From: Lachnospiraceae bacterium UBA7050 | GTDB lineage: Bacteria; Bacillota; Clostridia; Lachnospirales; Lachnospiraceae | Reading direction: 5' to 3' | NCBI GenBank assembly: GCA_002493905.1 | Contig: DLAJ01000044.1 | Location: forward strand, 1-64,000 | DNA: 64,000 nt | In this document: piece by piece, positions 17,501 to 24,005 of the stretch | Layout of the letters: every line of letters starts with the position of its first letter | How positions within the stretch are numbered: position 1 is the first letter of the stretch | Position numbers and translations under genes: made by a program | The notes under the pieces: generated by a model | Seen by the model: the letters and a program-made list of their open reading frames with translations, nothing else | Told to the model about the DNA's origin: nothing | The model's database searches: none

Positions 17501-18813
17501 TGCTCTTTACGCATGATACAACCTATAATTCCAACTTTGACTCCGTTCCGCCGGATATGTTCTCAAGTGATGCGCTTGGGCAGCCGTTTAGTATGAGTAT
17601 CCGTGAACTTTGTGCGATGGATCGTTTTGGTGTGTCAGTGGATTGGTATAGCACGGATGAAAATGGCGTAAAGCACAGTAATGTTGCAGTCAGCCCGATT
17701 CGAAATACAGGAGGTGCTGCTGCCGTTGCATATAATGAGTCAAGCGGTGCATATCAGTGGAATGCGTCACACCCGGGAGGAACCAGCCGTGATGTTGCGT
17801 ATGCACCGGGAACAAACCAGTCGATGATGGCGGCTCAGACACAGGGTACAACATGGGTTTATACCGGCACCAATTCCGCTACTGTTATGTTTGACTGGAG
17901 CAGTCATGGCTTTAATCCGCTGGCTTGCGGACACAATATGAACCGTGATACGGCAAACCCGGATAAGACCTGTGAAGTATCACGGGTTAACGGTGGTATT
18001 ATCACGCAGTATCCGTATGATATTCCGGAAGAGATCAGAGTGGCAAGTACGCATGGGCAGTATTATCAGCTTGATCTGGATACAGACTGGGACGGGGACG
18101 GCAGAGGCGATGTGGTATGCTGGTATGCGATCAAGAGTCTGGATGACGGAGACTGGAACGATATTTATGATTTCTCTCCGAATGATGTAAGAAACTGTTA
18201 TTATATTTACAACAAAGGCAACATCACATACAGTGGTGTCGGTCATGATGTAGATCATATCACGCTGGATGAGAAGAAGCTGTTTATCAATACGTTTGTT
18301 GCCGCTTATAATGCGGGTATCCGCAATCCTTCGGTGCGGATTGTGGAGGACGGTTCGGTGAACGCCCCGGATCTGGAAAGTGTGAGCATTCCGTTTAATG
18401 GTGTGGATGAGGCTACGGCAGGAGTCTATCGTGTTTATTATCAGGTAAAGGATAATAATATCACGCAGGGAACGCGAAATCTGAGTATCAAATATTATAT
18501 CGGGAATCCGGCTGGCAGCGATACGGTTACCTATCGTACAGAAGCTGGTTCAGTGACAATTTCTGCAGACCTGTTTGGAGATGATGAACTGATCACTTAC
18601 AGTGCGGACACCGGGCTTCCGGTAGCGTATGATCAGGTGCGGAGCGGATTCAGCTATTATGTCGATGTGCCGCTTACCAGACTTCTCAGCAATGAAAAAT
18701 TTGATTTCTATGTAGAAGTTGACTTAACGATGGCGGATGATCCGGGCAGAGTTGCTGCGTTTGATGTCGATAAGCTGACGATTGCCAAACTTAAAATGTT
18801 TTCACTTGACTGA
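11569..18813 (+). CDS. Giant secreted surface protein, candidate pilus-associated adhesin
   Basis: 2414 residues, by far the largest gene in the window. Residues 1 to about 36 form a signal peptide (MKKRVQN, hydrophobic core, HA-RE end). An acidic region follows, then a Thr/Pro/Glu repeat linker (about residues 444-522), then three related modules containing SYSWEW/SYRWEL/NYVWEI and a FxGW motif (about 525-925), a long mixed domain with a Trp-rich segment near 1360-1480, and a C-terminal domain. It has an exact DxDxDGxxD loop at 2173-2181 and a variant, DxNxDGxxN, at 1730-1738. There is no LPxTG or C-terminal membrane helix. From memory parts recall DUF5057-type clostridial proteins; this is unverified. 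It ends the pilus operon, where PilY1-like tip proteins often sit. ATG 11569 follows GAAAGGAGAG. Confidence 0.7.
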   Translation: MKKRVQNVLRTITAGVLAVVVAAVTVTENGQILHARETFSGLQKMIEQNQQITVVEIVDDFSEASMGYLMGGLEPYDEAEAKRDGTMDELLDDLRSRGLLTTGNTDDWNSYPLRYEVVDTVYSDYADDREFLDAGYRRMGEEASSVSGYYEYIDLAQNPVERAFYRLDSTSYSYDNIMTMTPKALREVAKALAESYAPDSDKPDIAERGYYEPSPDDGYLYFQFHAGSVPAEAAEQSVFTDAAVVGNGAAVLRGLMGATPAVSENADMPGTEVTGETEEPDESDMQEEPSADAQDAEQEPADETDAVNSADVTPVNSEDTESRSLNEEGEAADHEESAVTSESGTGLTGGAGQEEPTPVAEPDREDSNASENNEISDLDISRAVIYVEFDENDTILVASVGSAGVADVLEPSADLNQSGADSEESASPSPSPTGIGAGGISTVTPTPAPTEAPAPAPTEAPTPAPTETPAPTETETPAPTETETPAPTDTETPAPTDTETPTPTDTETPAPTDTETPTPTEAGEDTDGTDETYIVSYSWEWDDPEGLLSGNSLMEDREGNTPHTLADPAEHQDEVQSGTEAPYSLWSDYGKGKTLYLFDGEGTLLGTFTFSGWHHDGSDDVLTEIEEITENIELTGKWTYEPYSAEEDRATVSVSYRWELKEAEEGTLPSGIATMEDIVLLPQIQTFSMDSQPEIECPEEEEAIIGETYTVNSLYAPGDTYEALDKDGNFIGTCTFQGWRISGTEETLPENAEITPDGDVELVSEWIFYAARAVQQIQMNYVWEIEPSGGFNTNFPSVVNVGNIWKFSGPTTLPNGVVMTNGGYLDRNPELPSQPQLWDVDSSDFELNQDYSQGSEIRVFEEDDLLGTYTFTGWNRFQIDGAGDELEIGDLSDTVSEKLNAGENISKITFLGSWVYTPASPAGQIVGNGNGYCYVMDGIHNNDWFRYYVMGLEEKDFGKANIQLVTYLADGSDKRMYGYGPIGSGWSLGEALAKADLVYLNTNGVWMDEDGNTQNSGRRLSTENAKALLERACNEDRNSRMAVILDGSVRNNQVDENVQKVTTVLCQEDIAEAYASLSEDGMSYEKAFSSAEWQRLNYYASEAIRNSGNFVRDNIYCVSHSRGEFKSSTYPEGESVVRPGSMPALANADFENRFTDTVTDAGFAEVYQAIQKENYERAHSGGAYTSLDEYVIPATAVAYILNYRDYDPIIYKDKIRVLELQPCRDYTYYYDGQSGTTEFELKKKFAQDWAQDFVAKLDADPDAITIDGMTTSEFCGKILDIYEEYDVIYFGANSGILNRITQPAGFKWVKMDAYDGIIGANNPYQPVAWEQNYYTYHDGNWYLVNATGEQKIVRVDGPLWDWVNDSYTWDGTRNWKWNAAEKRWEVKTAQTGWNWVPADHPYTDNWIEFKINGHEYTYDQRVPCWREKVAVYTEGEIRHDGPPQGGSNWFDNGSAENSTWMWKASSTEWGDEIKLTSDSSQRLYERGWYQKVWIEEVSYTNYALWGNNSEIDREMNGLLYTHVGGRIGAYHWGGGNVGHLASNESQLGFRTSGNDILKTQVEELIHYLDGGSLVILAPEFMTENAAGGQIINSSDVTYSAGAADYRGILDTSSYVYQFVRQCFERKADGTDVPRYSNLIVEDYGNGELKDTEAFVEALNQQKVTLNLYSAPEAYRYDTVDTEYGRIDGDSRAMLKKAEDGKYYLNYEFIIGNLSAVAPLTTRYHVQLFLDSNSDGIYNTASEQLSDITVINAQTGTVMERQGGKYQLQMGVPYRVVRELPDGYVGCIGWKLMVSQNGNMHIHDSVTGLTAVPVQPGYSDEVNPETGKKIIHVLQITPDLWASAMDLEKQTEEDGDATVWVDGEMKKKNPGQYGTSDASRDWEWYRLLNELPDFEIDFDSIYYWDFAHSFLKPGDSGYDPQFDNGGVDGKLTGPYGRTDYLNLYQYDMVIVGFHDSIPSIPSQAAIDALLRYADTGKSMLFTHDTTYNSNFDSVPPDMFSSDALGQPFSMSIRELCAMDRFGVSVDWYSTDENGVKHSNVAVSPIRNTGGAAAVAYNESSGAYQWNASHPGGTSRDVAYAPGTNQSMMAAQTQGTTWVYTGTNSATVMFDWSSHGFNPLACGHNMNRDTANPDKTCEVSRVNGGIITQYPYDIPEEIRVASTHGQYYQLDLDTDWDGDGRGDVVCWYAIKSLDDGDWNDIYDFSPNDVRNCYYIYNKGNITYSGVGHDVDHITLDEKKLFINTFVAAYNAGIRNPSVRIVEDGSVNAPDLESVSIPFNGVDEATAGVYRVYYQVKDNNITQGTRNLSIKYYIGNPAGSDTVTYRTEAGSVTISADLFGDDELITYSADTGLPVAYDQVRSGFSYYVDVPLTRLLSNEKFDFYVEVDLTMADDPGRVAAFDVDKLTIAKLKMFSLD
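12898..13132 (+). repeat. Thr/Pro/Glu-coding repeat linker
   Basis: Tandem degenerate units encode PAPTEAPA and then ETETPAPT/DTETPAPT, with an 18-24 base period, inside the giant surface protein. It is an extended, probably glycosylatable stalk. Copy number could vary by recombination. Confidence 0.8.
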
Positions 18814-18840
18814 TGAACGCTGACTGGCGGGAACAAAAAA

Positions 18841-18881
18841 GCAGCGGGAGCCTGACCCTGAAGGGGCCGGGCTCCCGCTGC
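18841..18881 (+). terminator. Terminator of the pilus operon
   Basis: A 12-bp perfect stem (18841-18852 with 18870-18881), continuing inward with CCCT/AGGG, preceded by six A and followed by CCCAATTTCC. It could act in both directions. It lies 27 bases after the giant surface gene. Confidence 0.75.
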
Positions 18882-18926
18882 CCAATTTCCAAATTTCGCT
18901 AAATTTCTATTCTTAACAAATTTTTA

Positions 18927-18955
18927 TTGCAGAGTCAGTATTTTTTACATATAAT
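18927..18955 (+). promoter_or_regulatory. Promoter P1 upstream of the flagellar operon
   Basis: TTGCAG at 18927-18932 and TATAAT at 18950-18955, spacer 17. Transcription would begin near 18962, about 290 bases before flgB, and would pass through the hairpin at 19053-19112. Confidence 0.6.
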
Positions 18956-18961
18956 AGGAAC

Positions 18962-19115
18962 ATAGCAGATTTGCTGCATCAGTTCAGAGATACAGTTCTG
19001 CGGAAGTATATTTTAAGAATTTCATAATAGTCACACGGTGGTGACAGAGCATAAAAAGGATTTTTGACAGGGTGGAGGTTCTGAATCTCTCTCGTTTCAA
19101 ATATCCTTTTTTGAG
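18962..19115 (+). ncRNA. Possible short leader RNA ending in an attenuator-like terminator
   Basis: The stretch between promoter P1 and the T-run has no ORF. It contains GTCAC/GTGAC (19030-19034 with 19040-19044) and a long hairpin (AAAAAGGAT at 19053-19061 with ATCCTTTTT at 19103-19111, extended by TTTGA/TCAAA) ending in six T. A GACAG at 19065-19069 can instead pair with CTGTC at 19117-19121, which would break the terminator. This could be an attenuator or a stand-alone small RNA. Confidence 0.4.
19053..19112 (+). terminator. Terminator or attenuator ahead of flgB
   Basis: Stem 19053-19061 with 19103-19111, inner stem TTTGA/TCAAA, T-run at 19107-19112. It lies between promoters P1 and P2. 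Confidence 0.55.
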
Positions 19116-19135
19116 GCTGTCAGCATAAAAAAAGC

Positions 19136-19163
19136 TTGTCTTTTTGAATAAAAGACCTATAAT
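19136..19163 (+). promoter_or_regulatory. Promoter P2 of the fla/che operon
   Basis: TTGTCT at 19136-19141 and TATAAT at 19158-19163, spacer 16, 88 bases before the flgB start. It lies downstream of the attenuator-like hairpin and so would bypass it. Confidence 0.6.
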
Positions 19164-19250
19164 GAATAGTGTGGGCTTATTCTGAAGGTTGACATAATCT
19201 CGATATAAGAAATGGAAAAGACAGCAAAGGAAAGGCGCGGGGATAAAGGG

Positions 19251-19640
19251 ATGTTTAAGAGTGATGTATTTGATTATATCAATGTGCTGGACCGGGCGGC
19301 AGATGCTTCATGGACGAGACAGGAACTGATCTCGCAGAATATCGCCAATGACGATACGCCGGGCTATAAGAGACAGGATATCAATTTCGAGAGCGAACTG
19401 CAGCGCGCCCTCAGTCATTCACGGTTTCAGACGATGGATGAGAAGGTGGGGAACTTAAGATCCAGTGAACTGGAAGGCAGGATTTATACAGACGGGAGGA
19501 ATTATTCCTATCGTTATGACGGGAATAACGTGGATATTGACGCGGAGAATACATACCTTGCGGAAAATCAGATCACCTATAATGCGTTGATGACGAGTAT
19601 TAAAGCCGAATTCAGTGATTTGAAAGCCGTGATCAAATAG
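19251..19640 (+). CDS. flgB: Flagellar basal-body rod protein FlgB
   Basis: First gene of the fla/che operon. It encodes a 129-residue proximal rod subunit with the FlgB signature SQNIANDDTPGYKRQDINFE in its N-terminal part. The start at ATG 19251 gives the family's usual MFKSDVFDYI beginning; an upstream ATG at 19212 would add 13 charged residues unlike the family and has no better ribosome binding site. flgC follows after 12 bases. Confidence 0.92.
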   Translation: MFKSDVFDYINVLDRAADASWTRQELISQNIANDDTPGYKRQDINFESELQRALSHSRFQTMDEKVGNLRSSELEGRIYTDGRNYSYRYDGNNVDIDAENTYLAENQITYNALMTSIKAEFSDLKAVIK

Positions 19641-19652
19641 GAGGGCTGAAAA

Positions 19653-20105
19653 ATGGGAATGTTTGACGCATTTGCGATTAGCGGTTCCGGTCTGACGGCG
19701 CAGCGCTATCGCATGGATATTATTGCGGAGAATCTGGCAAATGTGGATACGACGCGGACACAGGATGGTACGCCTTATCGCAGGAAGGTTGTGACATTTG
19801 AGGAACGCGGCGGTTCAGAGGGGACGTCGTTTGGTCATGCGCTGAGCAGGGCTTCCCGCAATTATGTGGGACTTGGCGTGCGGGTGGACGGTGTATATGA
19901 GGATACATGGTCCGATATGGTCATGGCATATGATCCCTCGCATCCGGATGCGGACGAGAACGGCTATGTCACTTACCCGAATGTGAAAACTGTGCAGGAA
20001 ATGACGGATTTAATTGATGCCAGCCGTTCTTATGAGGCGAACGCGACGGCATTTCAGGCGAGCAAGAGCATGGCAATGAAAGCACTTGAGATCGGCGGAC
20101 AATAA
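19653..20105 (+). CDS. flgC: Flagellar basal-body rod protein FlgC
   Basis: A 150-residue rod subunit with the N-terminal flagellar rod signature (SGSGLTAQRYRMDIIAENLA) and a C-terminal helix (DLIDASRSYEANATAFQASK) that polymerises with it. It assembles above FlgB in the proximal rod. GGAGG lies 8 bases before the ATG. Confidence 0.96.
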   Translation: MGMFDAFAISGSGLTAQRYRMDIIAENLANVDTTRTQDGTPYRRKVVTFEERGGSEGTSFGHALSRASRNYVGLGVRVDGVYEDTWSDMVMAYDPSHPDADENGYVTYPNVKTVQEMTDLIDASRSYEANATAFQASKSMAMKALEIGGQ

Positions 20106-20138
20106 AAAGGTATACAAAGGCTTACATAAAAGGGAGTC

Positions 20139-20501
20139 ATGAGCATGGACGTACAATCATTATATAATGTTGGGGACACAAGGGTATTGTCCCGGCAGAA
20201 CACCCAGATGATCAAGGAATTGGATGAAACCGGAGAACTGAGTATCCTCGGTGAGGAGAAGACTGAGGCGAACCAATTATTTCGTAATGTGCTCAATTCG
20301 GCGATTAACAGCATTAATGTAACGAACGGTTATCTCTCTGACGCGGAAAACGAGAAAATCAAACTTGCGCTTGGCGAAACGAAAAACACGCACGATCTGA
20401 CCATTGCATTGGCAAAGGCGTCTACAGCGCTGCAGTATACGGTTGCTGTCAGGGATCGTTTTCTTGATGCATATAAGGAGATTATGCAGATTAACGTGTA
20501 A
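20139..20501 (+). CDS. fliE: Flagellar hook-basal body adaptor FliE
   Basis: A 120-residue protein in the canonical place between flgC and fliF. The C-terminal half (FRNVLNSAINSINVTNGYLSD, later DAYKEIMQINV) matches FliE, the adaptor joining the MS ring to the rod. Ribosome binding site AAAGGGAG precedes the ATG; a second in-frame ATG lies 6 bases on. Confidence 0.9.
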   Translation: MSMDVQSLYNVGDTRVLSRQNTQMIKELDETGELSILGEEKTEANQLFRNVLNSAINSINVTNGYLSDAENEKIKLALGETKNTHDLTIALAKASTALQYTVAVRDRFLDAYKEIMQINV

Positions 20502-20523
20502 TTTCTGAGGGGAGATACATAAC

Positions 20524-22122
20524 ATGATTGAGAGTATAAAACAATTTCCGAAACGCTTTTTGGAGTGGTGGAATAAGTTTTCGGTGAAACAGCGGTTCAT
20601 TATCATGGGGGCTGTAGTTGGTGTGCTTACGGTTCTGATCGTGTTAGGTGTTATGCTGAATAAGCCGAAATATGTGGAACTGACTACCTGCGAAACGACA
20701 AAACAGGCATCTGAAGTAACGACGCTGTTGACGGATGCCGGACTGAACTTTCAGGTGGACGATAATGCGCTGCGGATTGATATTCTGAAAAGCCAGCTTT
20801 CCGATGCGAGGCTTCTGCTTGGACAGAACGGGATTCCGAGTACGCGCTATACGCTCAGCGAGGCGCTCAGCGGGGGTCTGAGTACTACAGAATCTGATAA
20901 GGATAAGCGCTATGTGGAGTATATGGAAGACGATATGGAAGCAGATTTGGAGCGCTATGACTTTGTAAAGAGTGCAACGGTCAAAATCAATGTGCCGACG
21001 GATGATGGGACGTTGATTTCTACAGGCGCCGAGAAATCTGCTTCGGTTTGTTTCGAATTGAAAAGCGAGATGACAATGGAGATGGCGCAGGGGGTTGCGC
21101 GTTTTGTTGCGACTGCGCTTGGAAATGAGACGACGGATAATATCGTTATTATGGATACAGAGGGCAACACCTACTTTGCAGGAGGAGAAGAGAACTCGGC
21201 AATCGGTACGGCAAATAACCAGCTCACGATGAAACAGCAGACAGAGAGTGCTGTGACGACTCAGGTGCGTAATGTATTGAGTGGAACTGGGGAGTTTAAT
21301 CTGATTTCCGTATCGCCGAGCCTGAATCTTGATTTTTCCAGTTCGACGCAGACCAGCCATGTGTTCGGCGTGCCGGACGGGATGACGCAGGGCTATCTGA
21401 CGGATGACCGGACTTATAATTCTACGTCGACGAGCGGTATGGGCGGAGTACCGGGAACAACCTCCAATGATGAGACTGTAACCTATGACATTAACACAGA
21501 TGGAACCGCTACGGAGGAAGTTTCGGAATATGACAGACATCATGCGCTCAATGAAGAGATTACTGAAAAGACGGTTCCACCCGGGCTGATTCAGTATGAC
21601 AGCTCCAGCATTGCCGTTTCGACCACGAAATATCATATTGTCCGCGAAGAGGATGTGCGTGACCAGGGGCTTTTAGACGGTATTACATGGGCGGAATACA
21701 AAAATCAGAATTCGGAGCGCACAAAACTGGAAGTGGATGCGGACTGGGTTGATCTGGTAGCGCGGGCATCGGGAATCCCGGCGGAAAATATTACGTTTGT
21801 TGCATATAGCGAGAATATGTTCATTGATGCGGAGGGTTCCTCCATCCGTGTATCGGATGTCCTTCAGGTGCTTTTGATTATCATCATTCTTGCATTGCTT
21901 GCTTTTGTTGTAGTGCGGAGTATGCGCGGAGAAAAGAAGCAGGAAGAAGAGGAAGAGCTGTCGGTGGAAAGCCTGCTGCAGTCTACTCCTGCAGAAGAAC
22001 TTGAGGACATTGAGGTCGAGGAAAAATCCGAGGTTCGCAAACTGATTGATAAATTCGTTGACGACAATCCGGAAGCGGCAGCAAATCTTTTACGGAACTG
22101 GCTCAATGAAGACTGGGGGTAA
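20524..22122 (+). CDS. fliF: Flagellar MS-ring protein FliF
   Basis: 532-residue membrane protein that forms the MS ring, the base on which the motor and export gate assemble. Membrane helix 1 spans about residues 22-43 and helix 2 about 440-460, bracketing the ring-building domains. The C-terminal tail after helix 2 (VRKLIDKFVDDNPEAAANLL) is the FliG-binding segment. It is followed 6 bases later by fliG, its direct partner. Confidence 0.96.
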   Translation: MIESIKQFPKRFLEWWNKFSVKQRFIIMGAVVGVLTVLIVLGVMLNKPKYVELTTCETTKQASEVTTLLTDAGLNFQVDDNALRIDILKSQLSDARLLLGQNGIPSTRYTLSEALSGGLSTTESDKDKRYVEYMEDDMEADLERYDFVKSATVKINVPTDDGTLISTGAEKSASVCFELKSEMTMEMAQGVARFVATALGNETTDNIVIMDTEGNTYFAGGEENSAIGTANNQLTMKQQTESAVTTQVRNVLSGTGEFNLISVSPSLNLDFSSSTQTSHVFGVPDGMTQGYLTDDRTYNSTSTSGMGGVPGTTSNDETVTYDINTDGTATEEVSEYDRHHALNEEITEKTVPPGLIQYDSSSIAVSTTKYHIVREEDVRDQGLLDGITWAEYKNQNSERTKLEVDADWVDLVARASGIPAENITFVAYSENMFIDAEGSSIRVSDVLQVLLIIIILALLAFVVVRSMRGEKKQEEEEELSVESLLQSTPAEELEDIEVEEKSEVRKLIDKFVDDNPEAAANLLRNWLNEDWG

Positions 22123-22128
22123 ACCTTT

Positions 22129-23139
22129 GTGGCAACGAAAGACTCGATAACCGGACTGCAAAAAGCGGCAATTCTGCTGATTGCATTGGGACCGGAAAAA
22201 TCGGCTAATATTTTCAAACACCTAAAAGAAGAAGAGATCGAGGAACTGACGTTAGAGATTGCGAACACAAGAAGCATCACGCCTCAGGTCAAGGAAGAGG
22301 TTGTCAACGAATTTTATGATCTCTGTCTGGCGCAGCAGTATATTGCAGAGGGCGGTATCAACTATGCGAAGGAGCTGCTGGAGAAGGCGCTTGGCGCAGA
22401 TAAGGCAATGGATGTGATCGGAAAACTGACGGCTTCGTTACAGGTAAAGCCGTTCGAGTTTGTGCGTAAGACAGATGCCTCTCAATTATTGAACTTTATT
22501 CAGGACGAACATCCGCAGACCATCGCGTTGATTTTGTCCTATTTGTCGTCCCAGCAGGCGGCTTTGATCGTATCTGCGCTGCCTCCCGACAGACAGTCGG
22601 ACGTTGCAAAGCGTATTGCTACGATGGACAGAACAAGTCCGGATGTCATTAAGGAAGTGGAAAAAGTGCTGGAATCCAAGCTGGCAAGTCTGGTCAATCA
22701 GGATTACACGATCATTGGCGGTGTCGATGCGGTCGTAGAAATCCTGAATACGGTGGACCGCGGAACAGAAAAGCATATCATGGAGACTTTAGAGATCGAG
22801 GACCCCGAATTGGCGGACGAGATCAGAAAGAAGATGTTCGTATTCGAGGATATCCTGCTGCTTGATGACCGTGCGATCCAGCGTGTGCTGCGTGAGGTGG
22901 AAAACAGCGATCTTGCCATTGCGTTAAAGGGCGCGAACGAGGAAGTGCAGAATGCAATCTTTAACAACCTCTCGAAGCGTCTGGCCGCGATGATCAAGGA
23001 AGATATGGAATTTATGGGACCTGTCCGTATGAAGGATGTAGAAGAAGCACAGCAGAAGATTGTCAATATCATCAGAAAGCTTGAGGATTCTGCTGAAATC
23101 GTAATCTCCAGAGGCGGAGGTGACGAGATCATTGTATAA
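22129..23139 (+). CDS. fliG: Flagellar motor switch protein FliG
   Basis: 336-residue rotor protein that transmits torque from MotA and sets rotation direction. The N-domain binds FliF, the middle domain has the EHPQ motif (DEHPQTIALILSYL, about residue 124) and the C-domain carries the charged torque helix (DDRAIQRVLREVENSDLAIAL). It begins with GTG at 22129, 6 bases after fliF. Full length, no anomalies. Confidence 0.97.
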   Translation: MATKDSITGLQKAAILLIALGPEKSANIFKHLKEEEIEELTLEIANTRSITPQVKEEVVNEFYDLCLAQQYIAEGGINYAKELLEKALGADKAMDVIGKLTASLQVKPFEFVRKTDASQLLNFIQDEHPQTIALILSYLSSQQAALIVSALPPDRQSDVAKRIATMDRTSPDVIKEVEKVLESKLASLVNQDYTIIGGVDAVVEILNTVDRGTEKHIMETLEIEDPELADEIRKKMFVFEDILLLDDRAIQRVLREVENSDLAIALKGANEEVQNAIFNNLSKRLAAMIKEDMEFMGPVRMKDVEEAQQKIVNIIRKLEDSAEIVISRGGGDEIIV

Positions 23140-23998
23140 GAGTCTGATCAAATCAAACCTGACGGTCGTGCAGGAAGAAGATAAAGTTGTGATCGATACC
23201 AATGCGCTGATCGCACAGCGGCTGAGTGCACTCAATGGCGGTATACCTTATACCACAAAGGCGGAGAGCTATGCAGGACAGGGGACAGCGGAGCCGGAGG
23301 ATGATGGACTCGGTGAACTGTTTGATGAGGAAAAAGCGAACGGTGGTTCCGGTTTTACACCGGGCATTCAGGCGGAACCGATAGAACTGATAAAGGAAAA
23401 CAGCGGTCCGTCCCCCGAAGAGCTGCTTGCTGAGGCACGTGATGAGATTGCGCGGATGCAGCAGGAAGCGGCGCGCGAGATTGAACAGCAGCGGGAAGCG
23501 GCGCTTGCCGAGGCTAAGCGCGAAGGCTACGATGCGGGATACAGTGAAGGTATGCATCAGGTCGAACAGATCAAAGAGGACCTGGCGCGGTCACAGCAGC
23601 AGATGGCGGCGGAGTATGAGCAGAAAATCAGTGAATTGGAGCCGCTTTTTATTGAAAAGCTTACCGGCATCTATGAACATATCTTTAAGATCAATATGGC
23701 ATCGGACAGACAGGTGCTGTTATACCTCGCGGAAAATGTGATCCGCAATGCGGAAGGTAACAGAGAGTTTTTCGTTCATGTATCCAAAGAAGATTACGCA
23801 GCAGTGAATATGCAGAAAAAGCAGCTTGAGGCCGCTGCGGCGGGTTCGAATACATCGGTTGAGATTGTACAGGATACGGCACTTTCCGGGGGTGAGTGCA
23901 TGATTGAGACGGATGGCGGTATTTTCGACTGCGGCCTTGGAACTCAGCTTGCGGAACTTAAAAAACAGCTTCTGCTGTTGGCATATTCAGGAGAATAA
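23132..23998 (+). CDS. fliH: Flagellar export ATPase regulator FliH
   Basis: 288-residue protein, rich in Glu/Gln/Ala helices (residues about 90-170, EEQQREAALAEAKREGY-like heptads with GYxxGYxxG spacing DAGYSEGM), then a FliH/V-ATPase subunit E-like C-terminal domain. It tethers and restrains the export ATPase FliI. The start is probably TTG at 23132, with GGAGG at 23116-23120 eleven bases upstream inside fliG; a GTG at 23120 overlaps that site itself. The genes overlap by 8 bases. Confidence 0.88.
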   Translation: MYKSLIKSNLTVVQEEDKVVIDTNALIAQRLSALNGGIPYTTKAESYAGQGTAEPEDDGLGELFDEEKANGGSGFTPGIQAEPIELIKENSGPSPEELLAEARDEIARMQQEAAREIEQQREAALAEAKREGYDAGYSEGMHQVEQIKEDLARSQQQMAAEYEQKISELEPLFIEKLTGIYEHIFKINMASDRQVLLYLAENVIRNAEGNREFFVHVSKEDYAAVNMQKKQLEAAAAGSNTSVEIVQDTALSGGECMIETDGGIFDCGLGTQLAELKKQLLLLAYSGE

Positions 23999-24005
23999 TG
24001 CTGTC

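Noticed and set aside
11569..18813. Sortase-anchored surface protein
   Set aside because: The C-terminus has no LPxTG-like motif, membrane helix or basic tail.
20644..21636. 330-residue minus-strand ORF inside fliF
   Set aside because: Entirely antisense to fliF, basic and without recognisable motifs or a start signal.
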